Assembly (NCBI RefSeq): GCF_021018895.1
Contig: NC_079366.1
Span: 21,313,896 to 21,377,895, forward strand
Source of the DNA: Seriola aureovittata
Taxonomy: Eukaryota; Chordata; Actinopteri; Carangiformes; Carangidae
Length of the DNA: 64,000 bases
Direction: 5' to 3'
The notes under the pieces were generated by a model that saw only the letters and a list, made by a program, of their open reading frames with translations, ran no database searches and was not told where the DNA came from. Below, in pieces: positions 13,556 to 25,900 of this stretch (position 1 is the first letter of the stretch; the number at the start of each line of letters is the position of its first letter). The position numbers and the translations under genes are program-made.

Positions 13556-15558
13556 GCCTTGGTATTGAGCTCTACACTTAAACAGACAGCTATCATTGAT
13601 GGATGTTACTGTGAGCACATGCAGACCTACAGTACATTCACCATTAAAAAACAAGTCTAAGGATTGTGACAGTGATCCAAAAGTGGGACCTGAGGGGATA
13701 CTACATATTCCCTGTTCATAGACCAACCACATGTATGATATGGGATTTTAAACATGGTTTCCAGACAAATTTGACCTCTTGCTGTGAGTCTGTCCATCAC
13801 AAGTAAATACTTGGTCATCACTTGTTTTAAAATACCAATAATATACCCAAAATGATTTAAAGGTGATGTTGTCAACAAACCCCAAATGGCCTCAACACTA
13901 TATTCAAGAACAACAAAAGGCACTTCATACAAGTAAAGGGGTAATTCTTACTGATAATTAATAGACTGCATAAAAAATAGCCTTAAGCCTTATATAAGAA
14001 TAGTCTTAAAAATGACAAAAGACGACACAATGCAATGATAAACATGCAATAGCAATGGAAGGCATTAATTCTAAAGATGACAATAACTACATCGATAATC
14101 CAGAGAACATCCACAACACAATATAGGAAAAACTCATAAAATTAGACAATGCTATGGGTAAGGCAGCAGACCATGAGGCTTCTAGAAAACCCTAAAAAAT
14201 ACATGTAAATGATTCCTGGGTGACTGGCACAGTGATTTAACATGACAGATGGAATAATAAAGGGCTGCCTTGACTGTCAAGGGTTTCTTTTTCTTTATTT
14301 GGTCACCTGAGAAGTTAATGCAACAACTTATACTCTGCAAGTATGTGAATTGCAATTGAAAAATCAATGCTTGCTGTCAATTTCAAGGTTTTCATGAAGT
14401 TGGCCTTTTCACATTGAAGCAGCTGCCACACACACAAAAATAGAGCCTGTGTGAAGTAAAGCAGCCATGAATAAAGGAAAACACATACAAGGGGTATCCA
14501 TTTGCCTCTATTGTTTACAAGGACAGTCTGCTGTGATTAGCCCAATAATCCTCACCCCTTCCCCTCCCCCATTCTTAAAATGCTTTCACACTACAACTTC
14601 TGACAGTGAGAAAGAAACCTATTGTCAAGGGACTGCCGAGAGACTCTGTGAGCTAATGACTGCTGGAAGTTTCCTCTCTCTCCTTGAGAAAAGCGTCTCA
14701 GTATTAAGCGTGTTTCCAAGTGTCAGGTTGAGATACTTTTCTTGAACATTTTGGATAGCTGAAGTGGGTGAACAAGTGTGTTTTGCGTTTAACCTGTGTC
14801 TTTGACTTCCTCATGAAGGGGCTAGCAAGCCCAAACATGTGCCCTCTTTTCCCAACCCCCCCCCCCCAGCCCTCCTCCCCTGCCTCTCTCGTCCTCTCTC
14901 TCTCTCTGTGGGTGGCCAGTAAAGCAACTGGTAGCAAAAGCACCACAGGCACAAGAAGCAACAGCTGTTCAGCCCAAAGAAACTATCCTCCCAAACACAT
15001 GGAGTTTTAAAACTGTATACGAACATCAGACTTTAATCCTTATAAAGGCACTGTTTCCATTTTTGTGGAAAGTGACCTCATTGTGCCGCTGGATCATTGC
15101 TTGGAAAAAATGACAGGTACAGACAGGAGACGTGAAGCTCACACTGTGTTTTTTGTCCCTGCTTTTTCTCTTGTGCAGCTGTACAAGGATGTGGGAGTAA
15201 AAAGCGGATACTTGCTGGCAAGAAAGCTGCTTTCTGTTAACACTGCAAGGAAAAGTATTCATCTTGACGCCAGGAGGCGAGTATTTTTTGAGAAAAGTTA
15301 CTTTAATGTAGTGAGGGGGAGTTAGTTACACTGCAGGGAGAAGAGATTTGTTCTTCCTTGAACTTTTTACAAGCCATCCAGTGTCCACCAGAACATCCAA
15401 CACCACACTGTCACAAAAGAGTGTACAGACTGGCACTAAATAAAACAGACCCGTTATGCATTCTTGAGCCCTTAATCACAGGTTGAATGGGAAGTCTTTG
15501 AACCAACTCAGGCTTTGTAGCTTCTACTCACACAGATGGTCAGAGCTCCTGCCCCCAT
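368..15558 (-). CDS. fam13a: FAM13A, RhoGAP-domain protein (5' seven coding exons; 3' part off window)
   Basis: Seven coding exons on the minus strand: 15558-15532, 11012-10817, 8191-7982, 6155-5978, 3328-3181, 1369-1286 and 454-368. Their lengths sum to 930 nt (310 codons), and all phases join. Exon 1 encodes MGAGALTIC followed by a GTGAGT donor; exon 2 continues HNKTAVQVKEDMKK. Both match the N-terminus known for FAM13A. The RhoGAP domain follows: KLFGVSLLELREKG, EGLFRVNGNV (candidate arginine finger in EGLFR), VASLLKRYLRDLPE, NRMTALNLATVFGPSVF and CNKIMVKLIQNY. This family regulates Rho-type GTPases in the cytoplasm; whether this member is an active GAP cannot be told from sequence. After the domain come two short exons, each ending in a Pro-Arg-Lys-rich stretch. 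FAM13B is the alternative by sequence; the gprin3 neighbour favours FAM13A. The C-terminal half lies left of position 1. Confidence 0.9.
5503..5866 (-). mobile_element. Short Tc1-like non-autonomous element in a fam13a intron
   Basis: Inverted ends of about 23 nt (ACAGTACTGTTCAAAGGCTTT at the left, the near-complement at the right) are bounded by TA dinucleotides, the target duplication of Tc1/mariner elements. The interior, read on minus, contains LQHDNNPKHT, which resembles the Asp-containing block of Tc1 transposases (HDNDPKHT), then a short frame ending in a stop. The element is internally deleted and cannot move by itself. Confidence 0.65.
7907..7949. repeat. A-run and (TA)n
   Basis: An A-run followed by about 14 TA units, about 30 nt into the fam13a intron after the exon ending at 7982. 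Confidence 0.95.
8625..8830 (+). repeat. Dispersed fish repeat, copy A (regulates nothing known; in fam13a intron)
   Basis: Contains the blocks ggcaaatcctcacatttgaaaa and gattatcaaaataattgtcaa-aatagttgcagattaattttt, shared with the copy at about 44265-44575. The family is rich in TAATCGATT-type self-complementary motifs and resembles a short DNA-transposon derivative widely dispersed in fish genomes. Truncated at its left side. Confidence 0.55.
8831..10816 (-). other. fam13a: fam13a intron with a CpG-containing patch
   Basis: The part at about 8980-9420 has more CpG and AACGTTA-type words than its AT-rich surroundings, which could mark an internal promoter or an old repeat. No exon is seen. 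Confidence 0.4.
10817..11144 (-). other. fam13a: Alternative 5' extension of fam13a exon 2
   Basis: The reading frame of fam13a exon 2 stays open upstream of its acceptor at 11013-11014 to an ATG at 11144, adding 44 residues that begin MEQSEPPSS. A second plausible acceptor (ctgttag) lies just before this ATG. The last added residues (CCSLLFFLQ) are the translated polypyrimidine tract of the inner acceptor. I therefore take the short form, joined to the MGAGALTIC exon, as the main product, and the long form as a possible alternative first exon or an artefact. Confidence 0.35.
11627..11664. repeat. (GT)n microsatellite
   Basis: About 19 GT units in the first intron of fam13a. Confidence 0.95.
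13463..13555. repeat. (CA)n microsatellite
   Basis: About 45 CA units with one CG interruption, preceded by a short gcacgcac stretch. In the first intron of fam13a. The longest dinucleotide array in the window. Confidence 0.95.
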
Positions 15559-15960
15559 TCTCCCACAGAAGAAACGCCTGCGGAGGCAAAGATGAGGGGA
15601 AAATTTGCTGCTGTCCTCCCTCCTCCTCTTCTCCTCACTCTGTGCCAGGACACACTTTTGGATTTTCCCCAGTGGTGGGAATCCCTTTCACCTTAAAATA
15701 TTCCATCCAAATAATCCAAAAACACAACACAGATAATCCACGCTGGAAGAGAGTGTAAAGAAGTGCTGTCACTACCGGCAGAGTATATACTGTCCGACCC
15801 ATGAGCACAGATTAGTGCTTGTCTCTTTCTCTTCCTCCCTCTTTATTCCCCTCTCTCCTCCTAGGCTGAAATCTGAGCCGAGCTCTCCTATTGGCTGAGT
15901 TGCCTGGTCATGTGATTAAGGGGTTAAAACCCAAAACTTTAAATCTGTGCCTGCAGGATT
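15559..15960 (-). promoter_or_regulatory. fam13a: fam13a 5' UTR and proximal promoter region
   Basis: This stretch lies directly upstream of the MGAGALTIC start codon. On the minus strand it holds a CCAAT box (complement of ATTGG at 15890-15894), a purine-rich GA stretch and a TATA-like GTATATACT near 15785. It is more GC-rich than its surroundings. The transcription start is not defined by sequence alone. Confidence 0.45.
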
Positions 15961-16685
15961 CATCTGCCTGTGAATAAGGGAAGAAAGGAGGAGGGAGCTT
16001 TCTTCAGCAGTGAGAACTGGAAGGTCGGCCTGAAGAGAAACAAACTCATGTTTTGTTAAAACTGTAGCTGCGCTATAATAACACACAGAAAAAGAAAATA
16101 TAACTGTTTTGAAGACTGAAACATGGCTGCAATACTCACAATAGATTTATCACTCGGGCCAGTTTTCACATTGTATTTAATGTAATTTGAACAATGTCAA
16201 AACATTGTAATTTTTGATAACTTATAATTATTTAATTATAATGTTATCATACATACACGTTTAAACAGTGACACATTATTTTTACATTATATTATTACAC
16301 ATTATGAATTATAAGAAAGGACAGTAAAGGCCATAACATCAATGTCATATTTATAGTTTCAATCAATTATACACAGAATTTCATCGCCAAATGCATTTCT
16401 CTAACTTAAGAGATAAATAGAAGAATTCTGGATGACTAAACTATACCATGTTAAATAAAAGTTGTTCTGATAGCATTTCCTCACTGGGAAGCAGGAGAAA
16501 GATGCCTTATAGCTTATAACAGTATCACTCAGCATAATACTGAGAATTCACCAGACGGCAACACTTAAAGGTTAACCCTGTATAAAAAGGTACAATGACT
16601 TGGTTTGTAGAAGCATAGAAAAGAACAGAAATTAGCAATAAACACCGTCAAAATCTTTAGTTGAAGAAATCAGTTTCACATCAGT
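15961..16685. other. Spacer between fam13a and the protease gene
   Basis: Both genes are on minus, so this is the 3' flank and UTR of the protease gene and the upstream flank of fam13a. AT-rich; no ORF or clear polyadenylation signal is identified. Confidence 0.6.
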
Positions 16686-18906
16686 TTAGTTGGTTTTGCC
16701 ATTTTCATAAATAAACTTCTTGATATTGTCGATGATCCAGTCGCTGAAGGCAGAGACACGGGTGAATACAGACGGTTTCTTGTCTTTGATGCAGCCCCGA
16801 GGTCCGAAGCTTACAATACCGTGAACCTCCCAGGTTGTTTTGGGTCCAGCAGCCGCGCAGGCGAAAGGACCGCCAGAGTCACCCTGCAGGAGAACAGGAG
16901 GAAGGAATCAGCAACAATTCACTGCACAAGTGAAAAGATGCGCTAGTGAGTATTTGATGTTGACAGCCTCTATAAATCGTCTCTGCACCATACAATTAAT
17001 AAATGTGAAATTTCAAAGCCTTCTGTGTTTTTCTGGAGTACTTTCTAATCTTCCCATGTCCTTGCTTGCATGGTTGCTCATCATGGCAAACAAATAATGT
17101 TCCTATGTTCTCTTGTGCAATTATGTGTGAAAACAGGGCAACCATTTGAAATCAAGGCTGACTGATCACAAACAAAACAGTTAACAAGATGTTACATAAG
17201 GGGCGACCTAATCGTTAGAGGCCAGCACATTTATGTAATGTTTGAGAAAAAGTGCCAACAAACAAGTACCATCCTCTTCTAAAAAAAATAAATAATCCAT
17301 TGTGTCAATTTAAACAGTTGTCATTTTTTTTGAATGCATTCCCTCACCTGGCAGGCTGATTTAAGCTCATCTGGGGACTCATATCCAGCACAGATCATGG
17401 AGGGCCTGAGGGTGTCCCACCAGTAAGAGGGTTTACTGCAGGTTTGAAAGTCGATAACAGGAAGGGCTGCCTGATTTAGCTTCTCGGCCACTTTGGGGAA
17501 TAGATTACCTAAAACAGAAGTGAAAAGGAAAAATATATATAAACATCCAACTCTATGTGTCCATACTCATCATGGAGTGTGAAAAACAAAAAAAGTATAA
17601 CAAAGACTACAAAGGGATAACAAAACTGGATTCACATATTTACACAAAGGCACCATACTGGCACCGTACAGATTTAATTTTGGGAGCAAAGGCAGCACCT
17701 ACATCTACAACTACAATTCACTCTGTTCTAAAAGTTCATGTAGTTAAAGTTCCTGTGATCATTTCTACCTTTCTCGTCTCCCCATCCGGTGACAAAGCAG
17801 GGTGTCCCAGCAGGCATCACAGCCCCAGGTTTGGGCAGACAGATGGGGCTGATCTCCCTTGTCATATTGACAGGCTCAGCCAAATGCACCAGGGCTATGT
17901 CATTGGTGATGTCAGTACGATCCTGCTCGTACACGAACCCCTTGTGGCGGATGATACCATCCACTTTGTAGCACTTCTCTGCTGAGGGAACGTCCATGGA
18001 GGAGTTCATGTGGTGCTTCCCCAGACACATGCGCCAGTAGGAGGGTTTGTTCAGCGGGCTGAAGGTGAAGCAGACAATCAGGACTTGTTTTACTTTTCCC
18101 ATTGGCTATTGTGTGAGCTGCAAGCCACGATAAAATGAAGAAACATAAGTGTTTGAAGAAAGAGCTGAACTTTAAACATTCAGTGACAGTTTTGCCACTT
18201 GGGGGTAGCAGAAACAAGTAACAAGCAAACAGTTGCTTATTTATACATCCAGCAGTTACAGAGCAACATCCAAATTTATTAATGTCTCTGGCCACCTGGC
18301 AAATTTGCGTCCAATATTCACATCTATTTGCTCTGTTTTTCATTCATCCATTTACAAAGATGTTTTTTTGCTGCTTTTGCAAAACGTTCTGCTGCTATAG
18401 TTAAACACAAAAACATCACCATGACTGCGGTGAGAGTGACCTCTGTAAAGGCTGAGCTGCAGATTCAAGAGATTAGTTCATCACTATGAGCGATCCCTTT
18501 TTACTGTCACATTTATTTCACGTCCTGATACAGTGTTACTGTAAAGAACAATGGTATTTTAAAATGGTATGTGCTGTAGGTCTTTCTGTTGTTACTGTAT
18601 CTCTTACAACATGAAACAATGAGCAGCCGTCAGGATCCATTCTTCGTGAATCAAAGAGCCTCCACAGCCGTGCATGTAAGGTATGGGAGACATTGGTGTA
18701 GCCTGGGAAAGAGAAATACATTTTTATAAAATAACTAACTTCACTATCACCCTTGGCCAGTCAGGCACACAGAGATAGAGGAGTAGACAGTACCTGCATG
18801 GAGACTTGCCAGGGCCATGAGTGGGGGATCGCCTCTACTCCATTAACCACCCTTGTGGTTGCTGTATTGGGTTTCACTTCTGGGTTTCCACAGTTTTCTG
18901 GCCAGC
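16686..18906 (-). other. Serine protease domain 2 (S1 family, elastase-like pocket)
   Basis: Exons 18906-18794, 18702-18608, 18058-17769, 17508-17348 and 16883-16686. The activation site is R1136/VVNG after a pro-segment cysteine (ENCGNP). The triad is H1183 (LTAAHC), D1240 (NDIALV) and S1340 (GDSGGP). Pocket positions 189, 216 and 226 again read Ser, Gly and Ser. C1198 and C1216 repeat the extra cysteine pair of domain 1. The C-terminus is short (FIYENGKTN, stop at 16688-16686) with no further domain or anchor. Exon phases match domain 1 exon for exon. Confidence 0.88.
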
Positions 18907-19873
18907 CTGGGAGGAGAAAATGTACAATTCAGTTGTGTATAAATAAGACATCATCTGTTATAATTCATTAATTAATTTAACAAATACACAGTGGTCTAAT
19001 GAGAGGATGTTACTTTAATTTGCATGGGTGTTTTGTGGATAATAAAAGCAGAAATGTTACATTTACAATCGCAAATAAACAGTCAATGAACAAAAATGAG
19101 ATAAAAACATGTGAAACAGCTACAGGTACATGTGTAGTCAGTGGAGGATTAAATTATAACTTCAGAAGCAGAAAACGGGATCTAGTTTCAGATTCTACTG
19201 CGGCTTATTTCATATTAAAAAATAAACTGGGAAACTGGGAACCTCCACATGAGATCACAACACATCAGAAATACAAGGCTGCTATCAGTTAAACTAAGCC
19301 TACACTTACTGATAGTAATATTGTCCCACGGTTTAGGTAGTGGAGGAGGTAAAGTTGGGATAACACTGGTATCAGTGGTCCAGTAACCACGAAAACCTTG
19401 CTGTTGATTGGCTCCGTTACTAAGGAAGCGAATGACGGCCGTGTTGCTAGGAATGGTGATGATGGATGGAGGGGCAAAGCCACAGAATCGACCTGCACGA
19501 CACACGAGAAATGAAGAGTTTTTTCATTATTGTGTGGCAAAGTGACACCAGCATCTAAGACAATGACACTGATAACACAGACCTGTACAGGAAATACTTC
19601 CAAAAAAACAGAACACAAAATGGACACAATAGAATTTGTTGTAACCAACCTAGTGATGCCATGGTGTTTCCGTTGAAGATCTCCACATAGTCCACACACT
19701 GTCCTAACATGTTTACAGCTTGCAGCTCAAAGTGAGTGAAGGCTACATGGATACTTTTTCCTGAGGGAACGGTGATACGCCACGTGCACACAGACTGGGA
19801 ATGGTAGTCACTGGGCCAGTTAGGAGAGGTGATTTCACCCTGATCACTGCTGAAGCTTCCTCCACAAGGAGCT

Positions 19874-19924
<51 letters not shown>

Positions 19925-22900
19925 AAAAGAAAAGAGAAAAGGACATTAGTTTTCCCCAGAGGCTATTTCCTCAGTGTGTTGTCAGTTATACCTTTCTCCT
20001 GTCTTACCCTCTGTAGGGTCCACTGCCCTCCAGGTGGCGTTGAAGCCAGTGTCCACCACCTTGTCATTGGAGGAGAAGGCGATGTGAAGTGTATCTCCAT
20101 CACTCACCAGGTCTTTAGGCGGCACCTGGCTGCAGTAGGTGCCTGAGGAAAGGTGAACATGAGGAAGTGTTAGCCTGACTTCTCTGAGAAGTCTATTAAC
20201 ATCTTTATCAGTGTGTTTATATGCCACTTTATTGTATAGTAAAAAACTGAGGGGAACTGCACACCTACTCTCGGGAGGTGAAGGCAAACTTAAAAAAGAA
20301 AAAGAGAATGAAAACTCAATCACTTAATCTCTTCTCTTCCATATATAAGGATTAAGAAGGTTGACTTGGATTCCTCTTGTCCTTATTGTAGAATTTGACC
20401 TCAGGCCATTTTTATAATGTTTGTGCTTGTTGGTTTCTTAATATGTGGATGTGTTTCTTGGACTGGCCTCTGAAGATTATTGACCTGACATGAAACACTT
20501 GCCCTTGTAAGTATAAATGGCTGTCAGGCTACTGTCAGTCAACTCCTGTAAATACTTGGCATTGCAGTTAAGAGTGTAAAACTTTATCTAGATGTCATTC
20601 ACACAAAACAACAGACTGCAGTAAGCAATCATATCAAAGGGCCATTCAGAAAATGATCTATCAGCTGGAGAGAGAAAGAAAGCAAATATACACATACCTA
20701 GACTTCCTGTTCTGTCTGTGAGGCTCACTTTGTCATTCATGCACAACTGACTCTCCTCCAGGGAGAAATTGTGGAAATGGAGGTGGACCACTTTGCCGAC
20801 AGGCACCCGGATGTTCCACTGGCAGCGGGCTTTGTTGCTGTAGCTGGCAGGGTATCCCATAGAGGACACGGTGCCACCTGTGCCAGTTAAGTCCTTTGCT
20901 CCTCCACAGCCAGATGCTACACAGGGAGGACAGAGGGTGAAAACCAGCAAAAAAAATCTGACTTGTACCATATTTAGTTTTTGAGCAAAGTGGGTCAGTT
21001 CAGACCAGCTGGATTCATACTGTGCTCATCGTAGATGTCTCTGCGGACGACATTTCTGATCCAGGGGAGGTAGGCAGAGGAGCGAGTGAACACGGAGGGC
21101 TTCTTATTCATTATGCATCCAATGGGGCCAAAACTGGTTATACCATGAACTTCCCAAGGGCCACTGGAGGTATCCTGGCACACCAGAGGACCACCTGAAT
21201 CCCCCTGTAAATCAAAGTCATGGAACAACATCAAAAACACCATCAGCATTTCCACCATCTGTGTAAAGTTAGATGTGTGAAAAAAAACCAAAAAACTTTC
21301 ATCCCCATGACAAATAATAATAATACAATAATAAATATAAAACCACTGAAATCTACTTGTCCTGTTCTCTTGTCGGCCTTCTTTTACCTGACAGACAGAC
21401 TTGAGCTCATCAGGCAGCGTATAACCACAGCAGATCATGGAGGTCTTGACCTGGAACCACCAGTAATCCATCCTCTTGCAGGTATCATACGGCACAACAG
21501 GCAGGGCGACCTGGTTAAGGGCCTCTGCAACCTTAGCATTAAGTGAATCACCTGATAAACACACGGATAAATCATTGAAAAAAATGAATTTGATAGCCCG
21601 AGGAGCAAAAACACAGGAGGTGATTTACACATTAAATCCAGCAGAGGGCATGAAAACTATGCAACAATGAATTTGTAACAGCATAAAAATTATGAGACGT
21701 GAGTGTTGCCTGAGGTGGTGCATTATTGTATCATTTCACTGAATAAAATATAAACTAGTTTTAAAAGATGAGACTGGAGTATATATGAGCATAAACATAG
21801 AAATGTCAACTGCAACTAGTGAACATGAAACTCAAACCTCACCGGTCTCATCTCCCCAGCCGGTGGCATAGCACATCTTTCCCTTAGTTAGGACTTCTTC
21901 CTCGGACGGAAGGCAGGCATAAGCGATCTCATCACTGGGTATCACCTCACCGTCCAGCCTCACAAGGGCAATGTCAAACTCCACTGTGGGCACTGTGGGA
22001 TACTTAAAGCCCTCATGGCGATAGATACCAGATACATTGAAGCAGCGTTGGCTTGGCTCTGTGTAGGTCAGGTTGTGTTTGCCAAGGCACATCCGCCAAC
22101 GCTGCAGCTCATCAGCATAACTGGATAGGGAATCAGCAGATGAATCAATAATAATAATACCTCACAGGTGACAGTAAGGACACAATATACAGGCCAGCTT
22201 CGAGGTACATGTCAGGGTCACTGTATCATACTGTATAAGCTGACATTTTTATAATATAAGTAAACCACTTCCACTTGTTCTACATGGAAGATTTCCTGAA
22301 CTGCTCCACACCTCTGTGATGCAGCACAAATTTCCTTGTACGCACCCTACTCGAAAACTATATAAACTGCACAGGCTCCACAGTGCACCAGCATCTCTCT
22401 TTCTCTCTTTCTATTGCTCCCTCTATCTCTCCATGGCACTGTAGACCATTAGTCAAGGCATAGAGGCATCTCTAACAGAGCGTTGCACTTGGACTTTAAG
22501 AAGCCTGAGGTGAAAGCACAGACACCAATAACTGCCTCCTGAGATCACACAAATGGGCTTCTAGGAGGTGGGGGAAAAAAGCCTTTAAAAAGGCCTTTAA
22601 AACGTAAACTACTTTACTATTGTACATAGCTCCATTTTTTTCTTCAATTTGAGCATTTCTTTGCTTCATTTTACATGCACTTATGTGAAGATGGTTAAAC
22701 TGGATATTTACTTTATGAAGCAGTGGGCTGCTGTAAGTACCCAGTTCTTATGGATAAGGGTACCACCACAGGTGTGGAAGAATGTGGGTTCTCCTTGACT
22801 GGCAGGCCAGACCTGAAACAAACACACACCGACAAGCAAAGAAGAAGAAGTCAGCACTGGTCATTATGTCAGTTTCTGAAGGTTAGGTGTAGTCAGTTGA

Positions 22901-25900
22901 TGAATTATGATTTATAGAGAGGACAACAATAGCTGTAGCTTCAACTGTGTCTAAATGTACCTGTTTGAATCGCTGATATTCTATACTCTTAATTATGACA
23001 TTATCACTTCTATCTAAATGTGTCGGTGCTCATGAGTGGAGATTCTCACCTGCATGGACACTTGCCAGGGCCAGGAGTGTGGCTTGGCTGGCTCTCCGTT
23101 CACAATGCGTGCGCCAACAGTAGGAGGAATGGCTGGTTTGCCACATGTACTGGGCCAGTCTAAGAAATGAGAGGAAACCTCTGTAAAATATCCTGGGTCT
23201 GGTTGTCTGATCATGTATGAATTTGTTTGTGGTTTGTGTGTGTATAAACAAAGCCTGATTATACAGTATGTATCTGCAGCTGAAAGATAAGCTCTCGTGT
23301 TGAAGAAAAGTGGCTTTTAATCATTGGCTCTGGCGCTCTGATTTATATTTTTAAAATCATTTTCCAATCACAGCAGTTTTACGCTGCTGGCTACAGTGAA
23401 CTGTGTCCATTGTTTTTGGCTAATGTGTTCAGTGTATCTTCATGCAAACACAATACCAAGCTCCTGTGACGCACAAACAGTGGGTCCTGAATTGCGATCA
23501 GACTCTTTGACACCACAGTATGTATAAAGATATACATTTCATCGAAAGAGTTGACAACACATTGTCTCAGTCATTTTTACATCCCACATTTTCTTCCATC
23601 ATGTCTATTTTTCCTTCCTTAAACTGACACATAGTGTCGCCCCTGGTCACAGCCTCAGTGGAAAAACCCCCAGAGGCAGCTGAGTCCATCTATAAAACTC
23701 TATTTCAGCAATTGGCTTGGCAGGGGCCAGGGCCACCTGGGGCTCATCGCAGGGTGAAGATGGGAATCGGGTGACAGCCGGCAAGGAAGGAAAGTGAAGC
23801 ACTAGGCCACTTCACATTGTATTCTCATCACACCAAATCACCTTGTTTTACTGCACATCTGGGCGCAGCGAGGAAGACATGGGGGAAGTGAGTGTGAAGA
23901 AGGGGTGAGGATGGGAGGAAGCATGAATCACATAAATATAGGACAGGCCTCTGTGCAGTTTCTAAGGAGCTGTCTGAAACTAAATGTTGGTCACGGTCAT
24001 TGGTGACAGGACGATACTGCTCTGCTAACCTGATGACAGGGTGTTATAATATAGCTGGACAGATATGTAAAGTACGGAACCTAAAATGTCAACATCATAC
24101 ATGTAATAAAAATATATATTCACATAATATTTCACATATATTTCATATTTATATTTTTATATTGAGAGTACTTTTACTGACATACTTGGGAACTATTTTC
24201 TCCACTGTTTTAAAAGATTCTATTAACTGATACTGTTAAGTTTCTTTAAATCAACTAATTGATTGATTCACTAATCATCTTACTGCTTAATCTTAAAGCT
24301 GCCATAACTGATTTTTTGTGGTGGGATTTTTTGGCCTCCTGGGGGCAAGAGATCAAGCTGAAAACACAACAACTGATACATTATTGCCTTATAAAGTTGC
24401 TTATCTACACATCCAGGCAACACATAGCATAATAGCATTCATTTGAAGGCGTGTTTCTGCACTCTTGACTTATTTAAGTTCAATATTCACAGCAGCATGC
24501 TGGGTTTGGCACTGACAGAGGCTAAAAGGCTCTGTACAGCTGAAGGGTTTGGGCTAATTCTCTGTGGGTTCATTAATATTAGCGACCCCTTTCACGTTAC
24601 ACATTGTTAATTGATCCATTGTTAATATGAAAACTATAGATTGGGGCAGTTCTAAATTTACTTTAAACATTATAGTGTAATGGAGATGTTTGTTGGCACA
24701 GATACTTCACCTATGGTGATGTTGTCCCAAGGGTTGGGCTGAGCAGGTGGCTCAGTGGGAGCAGGCAGACTGGGGTTTGTGGTCCAGTAGGCCCTGAAGC
24801 CTTTGGCCTCAGTAAACAAGTCTGTATGGAAACGAATCAGCAGCCTGTTGCCCTTTGATTGAATGGTCCGAGGCAGCTTAGTCCCACAGAAAGGACCTGC
24901 AGTTGATTGAAAGAAAGAAAGAATAATTTGTACATGATGAATGAAGTGACAGAGAAGCTGTATAATTCTCTTTAATAGGGATCAGTGCTTTAAGGCTGTA
25001 TAGATACAGTGTTCATTAAAACTTAATATGGGTTAATTGAATTTATTGACCATCATGAAAAATCCAAAATGGTTTTGGGATCAGTTTTTAATTCCACAAA
25101 CCAACTTACCGTGTTTTTGTATCAGTGCATTGGTCAGACTGTTGATGTCATACACCATTATGTTGTCATAGCATTTGGATGCTAGGATATCTTTGGCTTC
25201 TAGGTCAAAGTGGGTGAATGTCAGTGTGATTTTTTTCCCCAAAGGCAAAGCGATGTTCCACATGCACTCAGTGTTAGCCTTGTAGTTCATAGGCCAGTTC
25301 TGGGACTTGATGACCCCTGTTTCCTCTTTGGAAGAAATGCCGCAGCCCTGGATTTCTGAAACAGGAAGAGGGAGTGATCGATAAACTGTACGAGATGCTT
25401 GATTGTAATTAAGTGTATAAAAGCTCCAGTATCTGCCTGTGATAAGAGAGAGTCTGGAGGAGTAAATGTACAATCTTATTATGATAAAATGTGACCATGG
25501 GTTTATGCTAAAGTAGACACTTAATCTGTTGGGGTAACCTTTGATTCATTTACTCCTTTACTTGCTGGAGATATAAGCATGACTGGGTGCTATTTTTAAC
25601 ATCAACAAAGGTGGAAAGTAACTAATTACATTTACTGAAGAACTTGGAAACAGTTTTCAGGTATTTCAGGTAGATTTAGGAGGAATATATTATAACTTTG
25701 TACTATACTTTTTTTATTTGATAGCTATAATTTCTATCTATCCAACTTGAAACGCAGCTGCACTTCGACCAGCTACAAAGTGTTGCTTACATGATAAAAG
25801 CTTCTGTATAATAACAAATACATTTTGCTGATAATCTTCATGTATTCTATTTAAATTCAAATCAGGACTTTTACCTGTAGTAGAGTATTTCTACATAGTT

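Larger units (their letters stand above)
11145..15531 (-). other. fam13a: First intron of fam13a, no further gene seen
   Basis: Apart from two dinucleotide arrays the stretch has only short ORFs without family resemblance. A C-run lies near 14860. Nothing else is supported. Confidence 0.6.

Noticed and set aside
13290..13732. Several ORFs coding long Cys-Val or Thr-His runs
   Set aside because: Translations of the (CA)n microsatellite.
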